This document shows positions 26,018-34,569 of a stretch of 64,000 bases of DNA, piece by piece. The translations under genes were made by a program, and so were the position numbers. The notes under the pieces were generated by a model, which saw nothing but the letters and a program-made list of their open reading frames with translations, was not told where the DNA came from and made no database searches. The stretch is from Actinoplanes ianthinogenes (lineage in GTDB: Bacteria; Actinomycetota; Actinomycetes; Mycobacteriales; Micromonosporaceae): contig NZ_AP023356.1 in assembly GCF_018324205.1 (NCBI RefSeq), forward strand, positions 2,108,001 through 2,172,000, read 5' to 3'. The number at the start of each line of letters is the position of its first letter. Within the stretch, counting starts at the first letter, position 1.

Positions 26018-26719
26018 ATGCAGATCGCCATCGTGCTCTATCCCGGGATGACCGCCCTGGACGCCATCGGCCCCTACGAGATCCTGCGCTTCCTCCCGGA
26101 CGCCGAACTCCGGTTCGTCGGCGCGGAAGTGGGTCCGCTGATGACCGACAGCGGTGTGCTCGCCCTCGGTGTCACCCACAGCTTCGCCGACACGCCCCGC
26201 CCGGACCTGGTCCTGGTGCCCGGCTCCGGCCCGAACACCGCCACCGCGATGGCCGACAAGCAGCTCACCGGCTGGCTGCGCCAGGTACACGAAACCACCA
26301 CCTGGACCACCTCGGTCTGCTCGGGCGCCCTGATCCTGGCCGCCGCCGGCCTGCTGAACGGCCACCCGGCCACCACCCACTGGATAGCCCAGAGCGCCCT
26401 CAAGCCCCTCGGCGCCGACCCCCGCCCGAACGACCGCATCGTCCGCTCCGGCAAGCTCGTCACCGCCGCCGGCGTCTCCGCCGGCCTCGACCTGGCCCTC
26501 TGGCTCACCGGCGAGATAGCCGGCCGCGACCACGCCGAGCTGGTCCAGCTCTACGTCGAGTACGACCCCCAGCCCCCGTTCGACGCCGGCCACCCCACCA
26601 AGGCCCGCAAAGAAATCCTCGACCGAGCCACCCGCCTCGGCCGCCAGATCTCCCTCACCCCCGGCGAGTTCAAAGCCGCCGCCACCGTCGCCTGGCGCCG
26701 AGTCCTCCACCACTTCTAA
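26018..26719 (+). CDS. DJ-1/PfpI-family protein (isonitrile hydratase-like)
   Basis: 233 residues of DJ-1/PfpI fold with the nucleophile Cys101 in 'SVCSGALILAAAGLLNGHPATTHW' and an N-terminal acidic position in 'GPYEIL'. The whole core parallels the first domain of the upstream AraC-type regulator and bacterial isonitrile hydratases, which hydrate an isonitrile to an N-formamide. The exact reaction is not certain. It lies downstream of the regulator, on the same strand with a 100-nt gap. Confidence 0.78.
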   Translation: MQIAIVLYPGMTALDAIGPYEILRFLPDAELRFVGAEVGPLMTDSGVLALGVTHSFADTPRPDLVLVPGSGPNTATAMADKQLTGWLRQVHETTTWTTSVCSGALILAAAGLLNGHPATTHWIAQSALKPLGADPRPNDRIVRSGKLVTAAGVSAGLDLALWLTGEIAGRDHAELVQLYVEYDPQPPFDAGHPTKARKEILDRATRLGRQISLTPGEFKAAATVAWRRVLHHF

Positions 26720-26775
26720 CCCCGAACCCCCACCCTGCACCGCGGGCCGTTATCCCGATGGCCAGACAACAGCCA

Positions 26776-27192
26776 AAACCCGGGCTGGCCCCCAGCGCCC
26801 TATCCCACGGCCAGATAGGGCCACCAGGACCAGCCGCAGAAACCGGGCTGGTGCTCAGCGCCCTATCCCATGGCCAGATAGGGCCACCAGGACCAGCCGG
26901 AGAAACCGGGCTGGTCCCGGTGGCCGCACAACGGCCCGAAGCGCGAGCCGAAACCCGGGCTGGCGCTCAGCGCCCTATCCCACGGCCGGATAGGGCCACC
27001 AGGACCAGCCGCAGAAACCGGGCTGGTCCCGGTGGCCGGACAACGGCCCGGACCGCGAGCCGAAACCCGGGCTGGTGCTCAGCGCCCTATCCCACGGCCG
27101 GATAGGGCCACCAGGACCAGCCGGAGATATCGGGCTGGCGCCCAGAGCCCTATCCGGGTCGGGGATAGGGCGCTGGGCGCCAGCCCGGGTTT
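26776..27192. repeat. Array of two alternating hairpin types bounded by 31-bp inverted repeats
   Basis: The outer arms, 26776-26806 and 27162-27192, are reverse complements with one mismatch. Inside are five copies of a hairpin with stem CCCTATC/GATAGGG at 26798-26820, 26861-26883, 26973-26995, 27085-27107 and 27148-27170. Their spacing is 63, 112, 112 and 63 bp, symmetric about the centre. A second hairpin (CCACCAGGACCAGCC pairing with GGCTGGTCCCGGTGG, one mismatch) fills the 112-bp intervals. The array lies between the DJ-1 gene and a minus-strand operon. It is probably a REP/BIME-like intergenic element; function unknown. Confidence 0.85.
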
Positions 27193-27361
27193 GATCTCCG
27201 GAACCAGCCGCGGACAGTGAAGAGGGCGGCGATCGCCCTGGACGCGCCAGCGGCCAGATCGCCGGCCTCGGCCCGCGCGGGAGCATGCGATCCGTACCAC
27301 AGCGGACGCGCGTACATGAAGAAGTTGACCTGATATTTCGTCCGCCGCGGGGGACGAAGCG

Positions 27362-27410
27362 GCCTATCCCCAGACGCGCAGGACAGGTCGCCGAGGATGT
27401 CCAGGATGCG
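27362..27410 (-). pseudogene. Remnant of the 3' end of an M50-type gene
   Basis: Read on the minus strand, this 48-bp piece encodes the ending 'ILDILGDL..LRVWG' plus stop after restoring one deleted base. It matches the last codons of the M50 homologue at 34570-35241 ('ILDILGNLFLRVWG'). About 39 of 48 bases agree and most differences are silent. Only the tail survives; the rest of the copy is gone. Confidence 0.6.
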
Positions 27411-27436
27411 CCCGGCCCGACGATCGGGCCGGGCGC
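27408..27436. terminator. Hairpin downstream of the duplicated membrane gene
   Basis: A perfect 13-bp GC-rich stem (27408-27420 with 27424-27436) has a 3-nt loop, CGA. It lies 18 nt after the stop of the minus-strand gene ending at 27454. Confidence 0.7.
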
Positions 27437-27453
27437 GTCACCGCCGGTTCAGG

Positions 27454-28371
27454 TCAGGAGCCCGCCGGGCCGGAGTCCGGGCCGTGGCTGGGCGCCGGCG
27501 GGGTGTAAGACGGCATCGGGGCGACGCTCGGGACCGGACCGTAACCCTGCGCCGCGACCCCGGTGCGCAGGTCCTGGACCGGAACCTCATGGCCGAACGT
27601 GGCGGCCAGCGGCACCGTGACACCCTGCATGGCGACCTCGGCGCCCTCACGGACGGCGGCGTGCACCGCCTCGCGCATCGCCCGGACCCACTCGGTACGC
27701 AACATCTGGTTGATCGAGCCGGTACGGCCGAGCATGCCGCCGATGAGGTCCTTGACGAAGTGGCCGATCAGCACGGCGCCACGGCGACTGCGCCACATCA
27801 TCCAGCCGAGGTAGAGGCTGCTGCCGTACGGGAAGACCGAGACGTAGATGCTGTAGCTGCGATCCCGGATCAGCAGCCGGTTGTTGACCGTCTCGGGGGC
27901 CAGCAGGTCGGCGCGGATCCGGACCGCGTTCGCGTTCAGCGGGAAGCCGCGGCGGCGCAGCGTGCCGTAGATCGCCGCGTAGGCCGAGTCGGCCGCCTGG
28001 TACCGGTCCTCGACCAGCGTCTTCCACTCGGCGATCGGCTCGTCGACCTTGGAGGCGAGCAGCACCACCCAGAAGACCGCGAAGGACAGCAGGCCGCCGA
28101 TGGTGAACAGGCCGCTGCCCGAGGAGTTGTCGCTGAACACCGACGGCTCGGAGTTGATCGCCAACAGCACGCCGAAGAAGGCGAAGACCAGCCAGACGAC
28201 GAACGCGCTGAGGGCCGCGCCGAGCCAGAGCCGGAAGATGGCCCAGGCCGAGACCGACTCGTCGAGGGCGAGCTCGACCCCGGCGTACTTGAGGCCCTGC
28301 ATGCGGTAGGCGACGTCGCCACTGCCGGGGCCGGCGGTCGCCCACTGCCGCGGCTCACCGGGACTGCTCAT
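27454..28371 (-). CDS. Membrane protein of a duplicated two-gene set (copy 2, gene 2)
   Basis: 305 residues: two transmembrane helices ('AALSAFVVWLVFAFFGVLLA', 'IGGLLSFAVFWVVLLASKVD') and a conserved C-terminal domain ('ADSAYAAIYGTLRRR', 'VNNRLLIRDRSYSIYVSVFPYGSSLYLGWMMWR'). It is paralogous to the protein at 18808-19890 but has a shorter Pro-rich tail. GGAGGATTC sits directly before its ATG. It follows the zinc-ribbon gene by 19 nt, the same order as copy 1, so the pair was duplicated as a unit. A hairpin terminator follows. Function not recognised. Confidence 0.65.
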   Translation of the reverse strand: MSSPGEPRQWATAGPGSGDVAYRMQGLKYAGVELALDESVSAWAIFRLWLGAALSAFVVWLVFAFFGVLLAINSEPSVFSDNSSGSGLFTIGGLLSFAVFWVVLLASKVDEPIAEWKTLVEDRYQAADSAYAAIYGTLRRRGFPLNANAVRIRADLLAPETVNNRLLIRDRSYSIYVSVFPYGSSLYLGWMMWRSRRGAVLIGHFVKDLIGGMLGRTGSINQMLRTEWVRAMREAVHAAVREGAEVAMQGVTVPLAATFGHEVPVQDLRTGVAAQGYGPVPSVAPMPSYTPPAPSHGPDSGPAGS

Positions 28372-28390
28372 GAATCCTCCACTCGTGTCT

Positions 28391-29587
28391 TCAGTTCAGG
28401 GCGACCCGGATGTCCGAGCCGGTTGCCTGCGCGTAGCCGTAGATCCGGAAGGACGTGTCGCCGCTCTCGGTCTGACGGGCGCCGGAGTAGTCGGTGTAGG
28501 TGGCGGTCCAGTGCGCGCTGCCGGTGCCGTCGTCGGAGATCGGCACCTGGTCACCGGTGCCGAGCCAGGCGATCGAGCTCGCGTCCTCGGTGATCGCTGG
28601 GTACGTGGTGATCGACCACCGCACCGACACATCCGACCCGCCCACGTACGTGCTGAACGGGCACCCGGCGGGCGCCGCCTCGGTGGAGGCCGCGCACCGG
28701 TCGATCGACGACCGCACCGCCGAAGCGATCTTCTCGTGCGCGTCCGGCGCCAGCTGCGGGTCGCCGAAGTCCAGCTCGGACTCCCAGCCGAATCCGCTGT
28801 CGACCGGCAGCGCTGTCACGCTCGCGGGGGCCAGCAGCGCGGTGCCGCCGGCCTGGGCCTGGTACCCGCCGGGGAAGGCGATCACCTCGTCCTGGCTCGC
28901 GGCGCTCAGGGCGATGCCGTTGACCGTGACCGCACGGCCGGCCACGCCTTTCAGGCTGAGCTGGACCAGCGGGGCGACCAGCTGGTAGCCGTCGCCCTTC
29001 GCGGCCTTGACGACCGGGACCTTCAGCTGCACCGTGGTGCCGAGCGCGTGGTACGTGACCGGGACGGTGCTGGCGTCCTCGCCGTACATCGTGTTGTCCT
29101 CGGTGGCGTCGCCGACCTCGACCTCACTGGGGCGCGCGGCGCGATCGGCCAGCGCGGCGTCGGTGAGCAGCGGGTACTTCGCGGTGTCGACCTCGTCGCC
29201 GCGGGACACCAGCTGCAGCGCGCGGGCGGCGTCGCCGTCGCCGAGCGCATCGAAGTAGTCCTGCACCGTCGACTTCGGGGTGTCCGCCGTCAGCCTCGAC
29301 ACCACGGCGATCCCGGTCGCGACCAGGACCAGGGCGGCGGCCGCGGCAACCGCGATCAGCACCGGCTTGCGGCCGATCCGCCGCTCGTGCGAGGCCGTGC
29401 CGAGGGTGAGCGTCGGCTGGGGAAGTGGCGCCGCGCCGATCCCCGGCGGAGGGCTGCTCTCCCGCGGCGCTCCGAGCATCTCGGGGAGCACCGGCATGCC
29501 GCAGAACGAGCAGGATCGCTGTGCCGCGGTGACGCCGCCGCCGCATTGGAAGCACACGCCGGTGGCGGATGCCTCGGCTGAATCCAT
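28391..29587 (-). CDS. Zinc-ribbon single-pass protein, TcaA-like layout (copy 2, gene 1)
   Basis: 398 residues with an N-terminal zinc ribbon ('CFQCGG', 'CSFCGMP'), a linker, one transmembrane helix ('PVLIAVAAAAALVLVATGIAV') and an extracellular part starting 'TVQDYFDALGDGDAARALQL' and ending 'SGDTSFRIYGYAQATGSDIRVALN'. It aligns throughout with the 19912-21060 protein, which ends 'SGDSAFRINGSAQATPNGIQISLV'. ATG 29587 (or GTG 29590) follows GGGGGAG. The ribbon faces the cytoplasm and the C-terminal domains lie outside, suggesting an envelope sensor or scaffold; this is inference. Confidence 0.6.
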   Translation of the reverse strand: MDSAEASATGVCFQCGGGVTAAQRSCSFCGMPVLPEMLGAPRESSPPPGIGAAPLPQPTLTLGTASHERRIGRKPVLIAVAAAAALVLVATGIAVVSRLTADTPKSTVQDYFDALGDGDAARALQLVSRGDEVDTAKYPLLTDAALADRAARPSEVEVGDATEDNTMYGEDASTVPVTYHALGTTVQLKVPVVKAAKGDGYQLVAPLVQLSLKGVAGRAVTVNGIALSAASQDEVIAFPGGYQAQAGGTALLAPASVTALPVDSGFGWESELDFGDPQLAPDAHEKIASAVRSSIDRCAASTEAAPAGCPFSTYVGGSDVSVRWSITTYPAITEDASSIAWLGTGDQVPISDDGTGSAHWTATYTDYSGARQTESGDTSFRIYGYAQATGSDIRVALN

Positions 29588-29739
29588 CACCGACTGTCTC
29601 CCCCATGGTGATTTCAGGTGACCGAACGCTACACCAAGCGCAGGTACGGCCATCGACCGGCGTTGCCGCCGGATCGCGTGGTGTGGTTGCATCGTCGCGT
29701 CATGTGCACCGTCAGCGTGATCGATACCGGGGGAAGTCG

Positions 29740-32499
29740 ATGACCGCCGTGCTCACGGCCGCCGAGCCGTCCGGCGCCTGGGCGTGGACCGGCATGCGGA
29801 TCACGGCCGCGGCCGACCTCACCGAGCTGCGCGAGTACGCCGGGCTCAAGGAGGAGGAACGGGTCGGCAAGGCGATCTCCGAGCAGATCACGTTCCTGGC
29901 GGCGCAGCTCGGCGAGCGGGCCGGGGCGGCGCTCGAGCTGCGCTGGTGGTGGCGGCCGGAGACGGCCACGCTCGAGGCGTACCTGCTGACCCGGGTGTGG
30001 GGTCCGGACGAGCCGGCCGCCCGGGCCGCCGCCGAGGCCGCCGCGAGCCGCCTGTCCGCCGCGCCGCGGCACGTCTTCACGGCGGCGCTGACCGATTCCG
30101 AGCTGCACGCGGCGCTGCAGCCGTTCACGCCGCACCCGGCGGGCGCTGTCGAGGTGCGTAAACGGGTGCTGGTGGAGACGCCGCACCGGCCGGACGCCGG
30201 GGTGCTCTACTACTTCGCGGTGCAGCCGTTCACCGGCACGTACCGGTCGTGGGAGCCGCTGCTGCGGGCGATCACCAGCCTCCCGCACCCCGTGGTGGTC
30301 ACCGTCGGGCTCAACCCGATGCCGGTGCCCGGCTCGCTGAACCAGGCGGTCGCGCTCTCCGCGTCGCACTACAAGCGGCTCGCGACGGACGGCGAGTACC
30401 AGCACGGCGGCCTCTACGGTGGACGGGTCAAGCTCACCCCGGACGCGTTCGCGGTCGAGGCCGAGAAGATGTACGCCGACGCCGGCCGCCGCTACCAGGG
30501 CTCCGCGTTCCGGATCCGGGTCGCGGTCTGTGCACCCCAGCCGCTCGGCGACGACCTGCCGTCGGTGATCGGCGCGACCATCTCCAGCAGCGAGCGCGGC
30601 GCCGCGGAGAACTACCTGACCAGCCACGCGACCGGGGCGACCTACACCCTGGAACGGCCGTCCGGCCCGCAGCTGGAGATCTTCACCCGCAACCTGGGGT
30701 CGCTGTCGTTCGGCGACTGGGGCGGTCACCCGGTGTGGCGCGGACCGGCCCCGCCCAGCGCCGCACTCTACCCGCTGACCTGGATCGTCGACGCCGAGGA
30801 GGCCACCGCCGCGTTCCGGCTGCCGATCGCGGCGCACGGCACCCTCCCGCGTTTCCCGGTACGCGCCCGTACGCCGGCCGTGGTCGCCGACTACACCCCG
30901 TCCGGGCCGCACCTGGTCCTCGGCGGACAGCCGGACGCCGGGCCGCTCGGCGTCGAGCTGGCCGACCTGAACCGGCACGCGCTGTTCCTCGGCACCACCG
31001 GGTCCGGCAAGACCGACTCGACGCTGTCGTTCGTGCGGCAGCTGTGGGGTACGCACCGCGTCCCGTTCACCGTGCTCGAGCCGGTCAACGCCGAGCGCGA
31101 CGACTACCGGTGGCTGGCCACCCTGCCCGGGTTCGAGGAGCTGCTGATCTTCACGGTCGGTGACGAGCACACCGCGCCGCTGCGGCTCAACCCGTTCGAG
31201 GTGCCGCCCGGGGTGCGCGTCGCCACCCACGCCGCCAACCTGCGGGCCTGCTTCGACGCCGCCTTCGGCCTGTGGGACCCGCTTCCGGCGATCTACGCGC
31301 GAGCGCTCCGGGAGATGTACCAGAAAGCCGGTTTCGATCTCGCGGAGATCGCCGGCGAGGCGGACACCTGGCCGGTGCTGGCCGACTTCGTCGCGGCGAT
31401 CACCGAGGTCACCGACGGTCTGGACTACGCCGGCGAGGTGCGCTCCAACATCCTGGCGGCGTCCCGGCTGCGCGCCGAGTCACTGGCCGAGGGCGCCTGC
31501 GGGACCACCCTCTCGGCGGCCCGCTCGTTCCCGGTCGCCGACCTGCTCAGCCGCCCTGTGGTGATCGAACTGGCCGCGATCGGCGACGACACCAAGGAGC
31601 AGGCGCTGGTCATGGCGCTGCTGTTGAACGCGATGACCGAGCACTACAAGGCGCACCGGGAGGGGTCCCGGCTGGCCCACGTCACCGTGATCGAGGAGGC
31701 GCACCGGCTGCTCGGGCGCCCCGCTCCCGGCGGCGACACCCGGCAGGGCGACGCCCAGGCCAGGGCGGCCGAGACGTTCGCGAACACGCTCGCGGAGAAC
31801 CGCAAGTACGGCGAGGGCCTGGTGATCGTGGAACAGTCGCCGTCGAAGCTGATCGCGGACGCGTACAAGAACACCAACCTCAAGGTGATGCATCAGCTGC
31901 TCTCCGCCGAGGACCGCGACCTGATCGGCGACACCATGCGGTTCTCCGACGACCAGCGGGCGTACGCGGGCGCTCTGCCGAAGATGTCCGCCTTCGCTTT
32001 CCACTCTCGCCTCGACCGTCCCGCGCTGGTCGCGGTCGACGACGTGCGGGCCCGCGACGCCGCCCAGCGCGGCCTGCCGGAGGCCCCGCTGGCCGGCAAC
32101 GACGAACTGACCCGGCGGCATCGCGCGTGGCTGGCCGGCAACCCCGCGGCCTCGGCCGCCATGACGCCCCAGGCGCCCTGCGGCATCTGCCCCGTCCGCT
32201 GTTCCTTCGCGTACGCCGCGAACCGCGCCGCCGAGGCCCACATACCCGCCTTCCGCGAGCGGATGAAGTCCTGGCCGTCCGCGCGGGACGACCGTCCCGC
32301 CTGGTGGGAGGCGACCGGCGAGCTGCTGGAGTCGTGGGGCGCCGTGAAGCGTCCCCACCGAGCCGGACCTGACGACCCGCACTGGCGCACCGCGGTGTTC
32401 GTGGCGCTGCTGGAGAAGGCGTACAGCGGCGACACCGGCCGCTGGCGCGCTCTGTACCGAGACCACCTGACGCGAATGCGGCAAGACGCGGCACGATGA
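29740..32499 (+). CDS. HerA/FtsK-superfamily ATPase (DUF87-like)
   Basis: 919 residues. About 400 N-terminal residues of unassigned alpha/beta domain precede a RecA-like core: Walker A 'GTTGSGKT' (418-425), 'FTVLEPVNAERDDYRWL' after strand 2, Walker B 'VTVIEEAH' (Glu652/Glu653, His655), and 'GLVIVEQSPSKLI' with sensor-type residues, all typical of HerA/VirB4-like pumps. A Cys cluster 'CGICPVRC' (814, 817, 821) near the C-terminus may bind zinc. GGGGGAAG precedes ATG 29740. Its stop overlaps the next ATG (ATGA). Family members form hexameric DNA or protein translocases; the substrate here is unknown, but the coupled gene product is the obvious candidate. Confidence 0.75.
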   Translation: MTAVLTAAEPSGAWAWTGMRITAAADLTELREYAGLKEEERVGKAISEQITFLAAQLGERAGAALELRWWWRPETATLEAYLLTRVWGPDEPAARAAAEAAASRLSAAPRHVFTAALTDSELHAALQPFTPHPAGAVEVRKRVLVETPHRPDAGVLYYFAVQPFTGTYRSWEPLLRAITSLPHPVVVTVGLNPMPVPGSLNQAVALSASHYKRLATDGEYQHGGLYGGRVKLTPDAFAVEAEKMYADAGRRYQGSAFRIRVAVCAPQPLGDDLPSVIGATISSSERGAAENYLTSHATGATYTLERPSGPQLEIFTRNLGSLSFGDWGGHPVWRGPAPPSAALYPLTWIVDAEEATAAFRLPIAAHGTLPRFPVRARTPAVVADYTPSGPHLVLGGQPDAGPLGVELADLNRHALFLGTTGSGKTDSTLSFVRQLWGTHRVPFTVLEPVNAERDDYRWLATLPGFEELLIFTVGDEHTAPLRLNPFEVPPGVRVATHAANLRACFDAAFGLWDPLPAIYARALREMYQKAGFDLAEIAGEADTWPVLADFVAAITEVTDGLDYAGEVRSNILAASRLRAESLAEGACGTTLSAARSFPVADLLSRPVVIELAAIGDDTKEQALVMALLLNAMTEHYKAHREGSRLAHVTVIEEAHRLLGRPAPGGDTRQGDAQARAAETFANTLAENRKYGEGLVIVEQSPSKLIADAYKNTNLKVMHQLLSAEDRDLIGDTMRFSDDQRAYAGALPKMSAFAFHSRLDRPALVAVDDVRARDAAQRGLPEAPLAGNDELTRRHRAWLAGNPAASAAMTPQAPCGICPVRCSFAYAANRAAEAHIPAFRERMKSWPSARDDRPAWWEATGELLESWGAVKRPHRAGPDDPHWRTAVFVALLEKAYSGDTGRWRALYRDHLTRMRQDAAR

Positions 32500-34193
32500 G
32501 CGAACACCAGGAGGTCCCTCCCGAGCCGGTCGAGACCGGCGGCGACGAGGGCGGCGACGACCGCCCACCGGCGCCCGACCCGGAAGCCGCCCAGCCGGAG
32601 GCCTCCGGATCGGAGGACGCCCCGGCGGAGGAGCCGGAGGCCGGGGCCGGAGAGCAGCAGCCGGTGCCGGAGCCGGAAGCCGGGGCCGGAGAGCAGCAGC
32701 CCGTGCCGGAGCCGGAAGCCGGGGCCGGAGAGCAGCAGCCCGTGCCGGATCCGGAGTCCGGGGCCGGAGAGCAGCAGCCGGTGCCGGATCCGGAGGCCGG
32801 GAGCGAGCCCGCGCAGGAGACCCCGGCCGGGCCCGCTGACGAGCAGCCGGTGGTCCCCGATCCCGGGAACACCGAGCCGGTGGACCAGACGCCACAGGAC
32901 GCCACGCCGTCGGCGGCCAGCAACGACGGAGCGTCCGGAGTCGACGTTCCCGCCGATCCGGCCCAGGATGAGCCGCCCGAACCGGTCGAAGACACGGCGC
33001 CGGCCGGTTCGTCGGCAGGCCCCGAAACGCCTGCCGACGAACCGGCCGAAGAGACCCTGGCTGCCGCTGAGAAGACTGATCCCGCGGCCGAGGAGCCTCC
33101 GGCATCGGGCGACGGGCCCACCGATCCGCCGGACGAATCGGCCTCGTCCACGGAGGCTGATGAGGAGCCGCCTCCAGAGCCACTTGCTGGGTACGGCATG
33201 CCGGAAGCGCAGGACACGGCGCCCGACGACCCGGAGGCCCGGGAGCCCGTCCCCGACGCTGACACGGAGCCGGGCGAGGCGGCGGTCCCGCCCGAGGACA
33301 CCACGACGGCGGAGGAGCACCAACGGCCGGTCCCCGACCCATTCGCGCCCGAGGATCGGGGGCTGGACCCGGAGCCGGGTGAGTCCCCGGCATCCGCGGA
33401 CGACTCGCGGCCTCCCGCCCCGGACCCGGACGAGCCCGCGACCGACGAGGCGCAGGACCGGAACGAGGATGCGCGCTGGGAGGAGGTTCGCGACCTGCTG
33501 CCCGCGGACGAATCCGGGCGCCGGCTCACTCCGAGGGACTGTCAGTTCCTCGAGATCACCCCCGACGAGGTGCAGAACTGGTCGGACCGTACCGCTCCGC
33601 TCGGCATGACTCCGGAGCAGTACACCGAGTTCCGCTCTTCCCTCAGCGACGCGCTGCGGGCGGACGGCATCGATCCCGCGGGAGTGGACGCTCGCCTGCA
33701 GGGTTCGTCGGCCCGCTTCTTCTCGGGCAGGCACAAGTCCTTCCCCGAACGGGATGGCCCGGAACTCGCCGGCAGCCCGGAAGCACAGGCGAAATACGAC
33801 CAGTGGATCGGGGACGGGATCCCACCCCAGCAGCGCCCGTTCGACTCGATGAACAAGCTCGGCGTCAAAGAGGCCGGTGGCGAAGTCGAGCCGCCCAGCG
33901 ACTATGACGTACAGCTCTCCTCCGACCAGATGGTCGAGCGGGCCGAGGCCGTCAGGCAGCAGAACTACCCGGACAAGGATCTCTTCCATCCGAAATACGA
34001 CTTCGTCAGAAAGGCCGTGATGGATGAGGCATTCCCGAACTTGCAGGCGTGGCGCCGGAGCCAGGAAGCAGCGGTCAACCGGGAAGTGGCACCCGCGGTA
34101 TTCCCCGGGAGCGGCCCGCCGGACAAGTCGCTGACCTCGGCGAATGGGATGTCCGCACATCACCGGGACGATGACTGGAAACTTCCGCTCTAG
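32496..34193 (+). CDS. Acidic repeat protein with nucleotidyltransferase-like C-terminal domain (candidate effector)
   Basis: 565 residues. Residues 1 to about 320 are disordered and Pro/Glu/Asp-rich, with four 13-residue tandem repeats of the type 'EPEAGAGEQQPVP'. The C-terminal about 240 residues are ordered. Gly403-Ser404-Ser405 ('LQGSSARFF') and Asp469/Asp471 ('PSDYDVQL') match the GS...DxD metal/nucleotide motif of the minimal nucleotidyltransferase fold, although the 60-residue insert between them is long. The gene overlaps the HerA-like gene and is followed 17 nt later by a small gene. The layout suggests a toxin-like effector, its pump and an immunity protein, but this is inference. 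Confidence 0.5.
   Translation: MSEHQEVPPEPVETGGDEGGDDRPPAPDPEAAQPEASGSEDAPAEEPEAGAGEQQPVPEPEAGAGEQQPVPEPEAGAGEQQPVPDPESGAGEQQPVPDPEAGSEPAQETPAGPADEQPVVPDPGNTEPVDQTPQDATPSAASNDGASGVDVPADPAQDEPPEPVEDTAPAGSSAGPETPADEPAEETLAAAEKTDPAAEEPPASGDGPTDPPDESASSTEADEEPPPEPLAGYGMPEAQDTAPDDPEAREPVPDADTEPGEAAVPPEDTTTAEEHQRPVPDPFAPEDRGLDPEPGESPASADDSRPPAPDPDEPATDEAQDRNEDARWEEVRDLLPADESGRRLTPRDCQFLEITPDEVQNWSDRTAPLGMTPEQYTEFRSSLSDALRADGIDPAGVDARLQGSSARFFSGRHKSFPERDGPELAGSPEAQAKYDQWIGDGIPPQQRPFDSMNKLGVKEAGGEVEPPSDYDVQLSSDQMVERAEAVRQQNYPDKDLFHPKYDFVRKAVMDEAFPNLQAWRRSQEAAVNREVAPAVFPGSGPPDKSLTSANGMSAHHRDDDWKLPL
32631..32786 (+). repeat. Four tandem 39-bp coding repeats
   Basis: Copies at 32631-32669, 32670-32708, 32709-32747 and 32748-32786 encode 13-residue units of the type 'EPEAGAGEQQPVP'. 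Copies 2 and 3 are identical, which points to recent slippage or gene conversion. Confidence 0.85.
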
Positions 34194-34210
34194 GAGATAA
34201 GGGGACGAGG

Positions 34211-34537
34211 ATGGCGTTTTCCCGTGCCGTGGCCTACAAGTTGTCCGGCCCGCTCGACCAGGCACCCATGCACTCACTGCGAACGAGTCTCGCCCTCACC
34301 CCGGAGGGCCGGTTCACCGACGACCAGGACGAAATCTTCGGCCGGCGAGTGGTCCCCGTCGGCGACGGCCAGGTCCAGATCCGCCTCTTGCGGGACGACG
34401 TCCGCGAAGGGTGGGAAGTGGACCTCAGCCTGGACGGCGACGCCCGGCCGGACGTGCTCGCACCGATCGAGGAAGAGATCCTCGCGGCTGCCGCGGCTGC
34501 CGGACTGACCGTGGAGGGTGTCCTCCGCCTCGGCTGA
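34211..34537 (+). CDS. Small protein of the HerA-like operon (possible immunity protein)
   Basis: 108 residues, not recognised. It has mixed composition with an acidic centre, two predicted strands ('VVPVGDGQVQIRLLRDD', 'WEVDLSLDGD') and a C-terminal helix rich in Ala. AAGGGGACGAGG precedes the ATG, and the upstream gene stops 17 nt before, so it is the third gene of the HerA-effector operon. Position and size fit an immunity protein or chaperone for the candidate effector; nothing in its own sequence proves that. Confidence 0.55.
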   Translation: MAFSRAVAYKLSGPLDQAPMHSLRTSLALTPEGRFTDDQDEIFGRRVVPVGDGQVQIRLLRDDVREGWEVDLSLDGDARPDVLAPIEEEILAAAAAAGLTVEGVLRLG

Positions 34538-34569
34538 GCACCGGACGGAGGAAGAGGTCTGGAGGAGGG

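Larger units (their letters stand above)
26720..27453. other. Gene-free stretch containing a hairpin array and a pseudogene tail
   Basis: Within these 734 bp lie the inverted-repeat-bounded hairpin array (26776-27192), about 160 bp of ordinary-composition sequence open in one minus-strand frame (27193-27353) that I cannot assign, the remnant of an M50-type gene end (27362-27410) and a strong hairpin (27408-27436). I see no intact gene. Confidence 0.7.

Noticed and set aside
26758..27105. Open frame across the hairpin array with Gly/Pro/Ala repeats
   Set aside because: It is a by-product of the repeat units; it has no ribosome-binding site and the composition follows the DNA repeats, not a protein.
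26776..27192. CRISPR array
   Set aside because: The units are hairpins with irregular 63/112-bp spacing, the sequence between them is itself repeated, and no cas gene is in the window.
27193..27353. Decayed gene on the minus strand
   Set aside because: The frame is open and reads somewhat protein-like, but there is no start, no recognised motif and no homologue I can name, so it is only mentioned in the gap entry.
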